DNA of 17,698 nt from Verrucomicrobiota bacterium (lineage in GTDB: Bacteria; Verrucomicrobiota; Verrucomicrobiia; Chthoniobacterales; UBA10450). The stretch covers positions 1 through 17,698 of the forward strand of contig QHPM01000108.1 in assembly GCA_003219095.1 (NCBI GenBank). Reading direction: 5' to 3'. Under the pieces are notes generated by a model. It made no database searches. It was not told the DNA's origin and saw nothing but the letters and a program-made list of their open reading frames with translations. Positions 13,253 through 17,698 of this stretch are shown one piece after another (the first letter of the stretch is position 1; each line of letters opens with the position of its first letter). The position numbers and the translations under genes were made by a program.

Positions 13253-14379
13253 TCAGGCGAAGAATCGTTCCGGCGTTAGCAATGGCTGCGGTTTGCAAAT
13301 GCGGGCCACGCAATGTTCCCAGGTCTCGTGCCCGCTTAGGATTTCGATTTCCACTCGCAAGAAAAAGATGGGAACCTCAGTCTTTAGCAGCAAAGGAAAT
13401 CGCACCGCATCTTTCTCGGTTGTCACCATCATTTCCAAGTCACGGCGGATACAACGATTGATGAAGCTTTGCAGTTCCGCTTCGGTGTAACGGTGATGAT
13501 CAATGTAGCGCTTGGCGATTTCGATCCTGGCACCGAGTTTGCGCAAGCCGTCTTCGAAGCTATCGGGCGCGGCGCGACGTTTTGCAGATGTAGCGGTTTG
13601 TACGCGCACTCATTAATTTCGGCGGTGCGATTGTAACGTCGAACTCGTCTGACCAATTGCTCGTTGGATTCGCCTGTGCTTTTGGTGATAAAGATATAAC
13701 TCGCCCGCCGTAAATTGCGTGGCGGCTCACGCAAGGTTCCGCGCGGCAGCAGAAATTCGTTTCCAAAAGGCGCCTGCCGATCGATCAGCACAATATCGAG
13801 CCGATGTTTGAGGTGAAGATATTGTAGACCGTCGTCGAGCAACAAGGTGTCAGCGTTCATTTTTTCTATCGCGAACAACCCGCTCTTGACGCGATCCTTG
13901 TCTACCAGGACGGCGACGTTTTTCAAATTGTGCGCCAGCATGTAAGGCTCGTCCCCAGCGGTGAGAGAATCGAGCAGAAGCGATTTTCCGTCCGAGACGA
14001 CGCGCGGCGGATCGGGGTTATCGCCGCGCAATTTCGCCAGCAAACCGCGTTTGCTCGGTCGCGGCACGCTTTTATAACCGCGGCTGAGAATGGCGACGTG
14101 GCGTCCTCCTTTTTGCAAGGCGCGGGCAAATTTTTCCACGATCGGAGTTTTTCCAGTTCCGCCGACGGTGAGATTACCGATGCTGATGACCAGACAGCCG
14201 AGGGCGCGTTCACGGAAAATGCGTTTCCGATAAAGAAATAATCGCAACTGCACCAGCCGTTCGTAAATGAGCGACAACAAATAAAGAAACGAGCGCAAAA
14301 AGGTCGCACGAGCTCCACCGCGTCGTTCTAAAATTACGTCGATCGCAAATTGCTCGAGATTTTCCAGAGAGCGGCTCAT
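13253..14379 (-). pseudogene. lpxK: Tetraacyldisaccharide 4'-kinase LpxK, frameshifted with an internal gap
   Basis: LpxK phosphorylates the lipid A disaccharide at the inner membrane. The start ATG at 14379 overlaps the thrB stop by 4 nt. The first frame gives an N-terminal membrane helix, the P-loop SIGNLTVGGTGKTP (66-79), AILSRGYKS, GDEPYMLA and LDDGLQYLHLKHRLDIVLID, and is LpxK-like up to YKPLHLQNV (residue 268, near 13576). The family then continues in another frame from PDSFEDGLRKLGARIEIAKR (13567 down), through DHHRYTEAEL and TTEKDAVRFP, to the TGA at 13253-13255. The usual segment between these parts (about 20 residues with a V-x-A-F-x-G-I motif) is absent from all frames. A deletion of 1 mod 3 nt would explain both gap and shift. 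It is either a pseudogene or an assembly error. Confidence 0.85.
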
Positions 14380-15287
14380 TGGATCTTTGGTTTCCGTTGC
14401 GACAGGCTCAAGACTCTGAGCTTGCCGAAGGGCGGATTGCGGATTGTCGATTTCAAAATGCGCGCACCCAGGTTGTCGGCACGCAGGACAATGGTTTGCG
14501 CATCTCGTAAACGAGAGGCGCGCAACATTGCGCCCGCTATTTGTTTTGGAGAGACCAATGTAATCGCACAGATTGCTGGGCCGGAGCCGCTGAGAAATGC
14601 TCCTAGTGCACCGGCGCGTTGCGCCGCTTCGATCACCTGATCAAGAAACGGGACGAATTTTTTTCGGAACGGTTGGTGCAGATAATCGACAAAACGGCCA
14701 CATAATTTTTTGTAATCACGCGTCGCGAACGCGGTCGCAATGGCTGAGGCATTTGCGACGTTTTGCACTGCTTCCGTCCGCGAAATCTTGGCAGGCAATA
14801 GTCGGCGCGCTTCGTTCGTTGCGATTTCGAAATTTGGAATGAGCAAAATGAAACGAAGCTGCGACGAAACGTTGAAGTGCTGCGTCTCCAGGCCGCGAGC
14901 GAGAGTGAATCCGCCGAAGCTCGCAGGCGCAGCGTTGTCTGGATGACTTTCCAATTCCGCACATAGTGTAAACAACTCGTGGCGGGTGAGACTGGTCCGA
15001 GCAATTTTGTTCAAGGCATGAAGCACGCCGAGTCGCACTGTTACGCTGCTGCCAAGCCCACGAGCAATTGGAATATTGCCTCTAATATCGCAGGAAAACT
15101 CGAACGCTCTGCATTCTGCAGCTGCGAAAAATTTTCTCGCCGCGTCTCGAACCATTCCGCTGACTGCGCCGCGTTTGCCTCGGCTGACTGTTACATTGTT
15201 GTAAAGAGAAAGCGCCACCCCGAGGCAATCGAAACCCGGCCCAAGATTCGAAGTGCTGGCGGGAACTCGCACCGTGATTTGCTGCAC
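14376..15287 (-). CDS. thrB: Homoserine kinase
   Basis: This 303-residue GHMP-superfamily kinase phosphorylates homoserine to O-phosphohomoserine in threonine synthesis. The N-terminus has VRVPASTSNLGPGFDCLGVA (7-26), the classic ThrB opening. The ATP-binding loop is PIARGLGSS (73-81), followed by SVTVRLG rather than the more usual Ala-rich run. ESHPDNAAPASFGGF (113-127) and GAFLSGSGPAI (near 240) complete the family motifs. The start is a GTG at 15287. The C-terminus extends slightly past the usual end (about 20 residues, PPFGKLRVLSLSQRKPKIQ) up to the lpxK ATG, which it overlaps. It is divergent from the methyltransferase gene with 71 bp between them. Confidence 0.93.
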   Translation of the reverse strand: MQQITVRVPASTSNLGPGFDCLGVALSLYNNVTVSRGKRGAVSGMVRDAARKFFAAAECRAFEFSCDIRGNIPIARGLGSSVTVRLGVLHALNKIARTSLTRHELFTLCAELESHPDNAAPASFGGFTLARGLETQHFNVSSQLRFILLIPNFEIATNEARRLLPAKISRTEAVQNVANASAIATAFATRDYKKLCGRFVDYLHQPFRKKFVPFLDQVIEAAQRAGALGAFLSGSGPAICAITLVSPKQIAGAMLRASRLRDAQTIVLRADNLGARILKSTIRNPPFGKLRVLSLSQRKPKIQ

Positions 15288-15358
15288 TCGCCGAGCTTAT
15301 CGCACGCACCGAACGCGGCAAGACAGGCGATAACGCGTGATCAAATTAGAACGGAAAC

Positions 15359-16270
15359 GTGAAAACGACCTGGATCGATCGCGAATTGATGCGCGATTTC
15401 GAAGCGGAGGGAACTGATGCCTACCGTCTTTGGACAATCCCGGACGGCTGGATGGAACGATTGGGACAAGATGTTCTGATTTCCTTTAAGGACCAGGAGG
15501 CCCGGGAGCGGTTGACCACCGAATATTTTCTCTGGGCCGAAGCGATGGACTTTAACGCGCAACGAATGTTCCAGCGTTTTTTGCCGAAGCGGAATGAAGA
15601 GCGTGAAGCGCCAAGACTAATTCTGGGTGACTCGAATATCAGCTCGAGCAGTGTCGTGATGGAGCGTGGTCTGCGATTTGAGATCGATTTCAGCGGCGGT
15701 TATTCCGTCGGACTGTTTATCGACCAACGCGAAAATCGGAGCTTCGCGCGCAAGAGCGCACCAAAGCGAACGCTTAATTGCTTCGCGTACACCTGCTCAT
15801 TTTCGGTGGCAGCGGCAATCGCCGGCGCGAATACCGTGAACGTGGACTTGTCCCAGAAATCGCTTGAGCGTGGGCGGCAGAATTTTGTGCTCAACAACCT
15901 GCCGGCAATCGGACACCATTTTATTGCCGACGATGTTTTTGAAGTTCTACCGCGGTTGTCGCGCAAAGGCGAAAAGTTCGATTTAATCGTCCTTGACCCG
16001 CCGACATTCTCCCGGTCGCATCGCGGAAAGACTTTTCAGGTCGAATCAGATTTCGAAGACTTGCTCATAGCGGCGCTGGAAGTGGCCGATCGCGATTGCC
16101 GCATCTTGCTTTCGACCAACTGCGCCGGGCTCAATGAACGTGCCCTCGAAGTGATGGCGCGCTTTTGCCTGAAAGCATCGCGTCGAGCCGGCGGCTTTCA
16201 TTCTCAACCGCGGCCGGTCGAGTTTCCGCCCGACAGCGGCGCCAGCACAATCTGGTTGACGTTGCGCTAG
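15359..16270 (+). CDS. Class I SAM-dependent methyltransferase, RlmI/COG1092-like
   Basis: This 303-residue protein starts at GTG 15359. An N-terminal region (1-100) of mixed structure precedes GYSVGLFIDQRENRSF (114-129), the family motif G-x-F-x-D-Q-R-x-N-R. The SAM-binding Rossmann fold follows: LNCFAYTCSFSVAAAIAGA (139-157, motif I) and VNVDLSQKSLERGRQNFVLN (160-179). FDLIVLDPPTFSRS (207-220) is the catalytic motif IV (DPPxF). This branch includes 23S rRNA m5C1962 methyltransferase RlmI and the C-terminal part of RlmL. The target here is probably rRNA, but the N-terminal PUA domain of RlmI is not evident, so I leave the gene symbol blank. It is divergent from thrB. Confidence 0.85.
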   Translation: MKTTWIDRELMRDFEAEGTDAYRLWTIPDGWMERLGQDVLISFKDQEARERLTTEYFLWAEAMDFNAQRMFQRFLPKRNEEREAPRLILGDSNISSSSVVMERGLRFEIDFSGGYSVGLFIDQRENRSFARKSAPKRTLNCFAYTCSFSVAAAIAGANTVNVDLSQKSLERGRQNFVLNNLPAIGHHFIADDVFEVLPRLSRKGEKFDLIVLDPPTFSRSHRGKTFQVESDFEDLLIAALEVADRDCRILLSTNCAGLNERALEVMARFCLKASRRAGGFHSQPRPVEFPPDSGASTIWLTLR

Positions 16271-16315
16271 CGGGATAAGAACACGCAAAACGGCCCTGAC
16301 AGCCGAAACAAAGTT

Positions 16316-16582
16316 ATGGACGAAAACAATGACATTGCATTGCGCGGCGTACGCTACGCGCAAGACCAATTTTCCGAAGTAGTAACCCAGGCGGAGGAGT
16401 TCGTGCGCGAAAAGCCAGGGCAGTCGCTTCTCATCGCCCTTCTTGCTGGTTTTATCCTCAATCGCTTGCCAATTGGTCGCCTGTTCGCTGGCCTGGTCCG
16501 TCTGCTCATGTTCGCGCTCAAGCCGGCGCTGCTGCTTTACGGCGCGACCAAAGTGTACGAGGTCATCCAGGAAGAAGAGTAG
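16316..16582 (+). CDS. Small membrane protein, ElaB/YqjD-like topology
   Basis: This 88-residue protein has an N-terminal amphipathic helix (RYAQDQFSEVVTQAEEFVRE, about 13-32), then KPGQSLLIALLAGFILNRLP and a second hydrophobic stretch to about residue 78, ending in the acidic tail EVIQEEE. The order helix, E-K-P-x-x-S/A-L, hydrophobic segment recalls DUF883/ElaB/YqjD proteins, which tie ribosomes or other partners to the inner membrane. Homology is only suggested. It lies 45 bp after the methyltransferase and is probably co-transcribed with it. Confidence 0.6.
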   Translation: MDENNDIALRGVRYAQDQFSEVVTQAEEFVREKPGQSLLIALLAGFILNRLPIGRLFAGLVRLLMFALKPALLLYGATKVYEVIQEEE

Positions 16583-16597
16583 GGCGCACCTTCCCGC

Positions 16598-16690
16598 GTC
16601 ATCCTGAGTGAAGCGAAGCCGAATCGAAGGATCCCGTTGCGGCACGTTGAAGATTTCAGCTCGCGATCTCTCGACTGCGCTCGGGATGAA
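16598..16690. repeat. Degenerate REP-like palindrome, third family member
   Basis: It starts GTCATCCTGAGTGAAGCGAA (16598-16617), then AAGGATCCCG, and ends with CTCGACTGCGCTCGGGATGA (16670-16689). The outer ends are imperfect inverted copies of each other and of the unit at 9621. It fills the gap between two convergent genes, whose stops are at 16582 and 16695. Confidence 0.7.
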
Positions 16691-16694
16691 AAGG

Positions 16695-16904
16695 CTAAGC
16701 TTCCAGGGTAAAGCCAACTTTCACCGCGACCTGCCAATGATCTATTTTGCCGTTTTCAATGTGACCGCGTGTTTCCGTCACCTCTAACCAACGCATATTG
16801 CGAATTGTCTTTTTGGCACGGGCCAGTGCGTTCTCCACCGCCGCTTCGATCGATTCCGGCGAAGAACCCACCAATTCGATTTTTTTGTAAACGTGATCGC
16901 TCAT
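16695..16904 (-). CDS. Dodecin family flavin-binding protein
   Basis: This 69-residue protein matches dodecins throughout: [20 protein letters not shown] (1-20), [20 protein letters not shown] (21-40), then [24 protein letters not shown]. The Trp in RWLEV is where the flavin ring stacks in known dodecins. Family members form hollow 12-mers in the cytoplasm that store or buffer FMN/riboflavin. The start at 16904 is set by GAAGGA six bases upstream and by the family length; a GTG at 16922 would add six unrelated residues. It has its own upstream region and converges on the small membrane protein gene. Confidence 0.93.
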   Translation of the reverse strand: MSDHVYKKIELVGSSPESIEAAVENALARAKKTIRNMRWLEVTETRGHIENGKIDHWQVAVKVGFTLEA

Positions 16905-16910
16905 GGGAAA

Positions 16911-16916
16911 TCCTTC
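16911..16916 (-). promoter_or_regulatory. Ribosome binding site of the dodecin gene
   Basis: The minus strand reads GAAGGA, six bases before the ATG at 16904. It fixes this start over the upstream GTG. It is one of the few strong Shine-Dalgarno sites in the window. Confidence 0.75.
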
Positions 16917-16948
16917 CACCACCAGATTGGGTAGGACAATATCAAAAG

Positions 16949-17032
16949 CGTTAAATCGGTTAAATTGTTAAACTGCCGCAACCTTTCAATCTTGCCATCG
17001 GTTCAGCGTTTTAACGTTTTAACGATTTACGG
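16949..17032. repeat. AT-rich imperfect inverted repeat upstream of acetyl-CoA synthetase
   Basis: Arm 16949-16973 (CGTTAAATCGGTTAAATTGT onward) and arm 17008-17032 (GTTTTAACGTTTTAACGATT onward) are imperfect reverse complements built from GTTAAA/TTTAAC units. They lie between the divergent dodecin and acetyl-CoA synthetase genes and may carry promoter or regulator sites. Confidence 0.5.
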
Positions 17033-17074
17033 TTCCGCTTGCCACACTTGCCCTGCAAGGGCCCCGGCGATATT

Positions 17075-17080
17075 AGGAAG
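17075..17080 (+). promoter_or_regulatory. Ribosome binding site of acetyl-CoA synthetase
   Basis: AGGAAG lies five bases before the ATG at 17086 and supports that start. Confidence 0.7.
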
Positions 17081-17085
17081 TCCGA

Positions 17086-17698
17086 ATGGAAACGAACATC
17101 GAATCGCATTTGATCGAGAAGCGCATTTTCAGGCCGCCGAAAGATTTTGCAAAAAAAGCACGGATCAAATCGCTCACCCAGTATCGAAAAATGTACCGCG
17201 AATCGATTCGACGACCCGATACATTTTGGGCCCGAGAAGCGAAGGAGTTGATCTGGCGAAAGCCGTGGAAAAAAGTGCTCGCGTGGAAAGCGCCCTTCGC
17301 AAAATGGTTCGTCGGCGGGCAACTTAACCTTTCAGAGAATTGTCTCGATCGTCATCTTGCTGGTCCGCGACGAAACAAAGCTGCCATTATCTGGGAGGGC
17401 GAGCCAGGGGACAAGCGTACTCTCACCTATCAGCAATTGCATCGCGAAGTCTGCCGTTTCGCCAACGTCCTGAAGCGAAACAAAATTCGCAAAGGCGATC
17501 GCGTTATCATTTATCTCCCGACCATCCCAGAGGCCGCGATTGCGATGCTGGCTTGCGCGCGGATCGGCGCGGTTCACTCGGTTGTCTTCGGCGGTTTCAG
17601 CGCTGACAGCATTCGCGATCGCATCGCGGACAGCGGGGCGATTGCGTTGATTACGGCCGATGGCAGCTACCGGCGCGGGGCGATTGTACCGCTAAAAA
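17086..17698 (+). CDS. acsA: Acetyl-CoA synthetase, N-terminal part (cut by window end)
   Basis: 204 codons are open from the ATG at 17086 to the window end. The translation is the N-terminal third of AMP-forming acetate-CoA ligase (about 650 residues in full), which makes acetyl-CoA from acetate, ATP and CoA in the cytoplasm. Visible family blocks are [78 protein letters not shown] and [20 protein letters not shown], then [20 protein letters not shown]. The AMP-binding P-loop and the acetylatable lysine lie beyond the window. It is divergent from dodecin, with about 180 bp between starts. The wider acyl-CoA synthetase superfamily is an alternative, but the [10 protein letters not shown] block points to ACS. 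Confidence 0.93.
   Translation, partial: METNIESHLIEKRIFRPPKDFAKKARIKSLTQYRKMYRESIRRPDTFWAREAKELIWRKPWKKVLAWKAPFAKWFVGGQLNLSENCLDRHLAGPRRNKAAIIWEGEPGDKRTLTYQQLHREVCRFANVLKRNKIRKGDRVIIYLPTIPEAAIAMLACARIGAVHSVVFGGFSADSIRDRIADSGAIALITADGSYRRGAIVPLK

Noticed and set aside
13102..13461. 119-codon plus-strand ORF over the lpxK 3' end
   Set aside because: It runs through repeats and antisense to the clear LpxK C-terminal motifs. No family features.

Overview
This window looks like chromosomal DNA from a free-living Gram-negative bacterium, most likely a soil Verrucomicrobium of the Spartobacteria/Chthoniobacterales type. The taxonomic call is inference. It rests on moderately high GC, frequent GTG and TTG starts with weak Shine-Dalgarno sites, lipid A (lpxK) and LolC/E-type genes, a 34-residue AURKAIP1/COX24-type ribosomal peptide, a lone LigD-type polymerase, and many short intergenic palindromic repeats. 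No phage, plasmid, insertion sequence, rRNA or CRISPR array is visible.

Layout. 1-486 (minus) is the 5' part of a pilin-like gene that leaves the window. 487-816 is mostly non-coding and ends at tRNA-Pro(CGG), 817-890. 912-6987 (plus) holds a His-rich membrane protein, a tiny ribosomal peptide, and a coupled run of TPR protein, AI-2E family permease and membrane-anchored TPR protein. A strong intrinsic terminator (7086-7123) closes it. 7122-7643 (minus) is a 2H phosphoesterase. 7656-7899 is a repeat element. 7929-9609 (plus) encodes a DUF2237 protein and a LolC/E-type permease, followed by a near-perfect 29-bp-arm palindrome.

9765-11535 is the most interesting block. A secreted Spy/CpxP-like protein (minus) is divergent from an ECF sigma factor, a small single-pass protein (probable anti-sigma) and a membrane-anchored Spy/CnrX-like protein (plus); the last three overlap by 4 nt each. 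Between the two arms lies an inverted repeat that carries GTAACC-N16-GGTC on both strands. This looks like a bidirectional ECF promoter. The block reads as a self-activating envelope-stress or metal-sensing circuit that resembles CnrYXH in layout.

11647-15287 (minus) reads thrB, lpxK, a LigD-type polymerase domain and a cupin in transcription order. lpxK overlaps thrB by 4 nt but is broken by a frameshift, with a missing segment near 13565-13578. 15359-16582 (plus) holds an RlmI-type methyltransferase and a small membrane protein. 16695-16904 (minus) is a dodecin. 17086 onward (plus) is the start of acetyl-CoA synthetase, cut by the window end.
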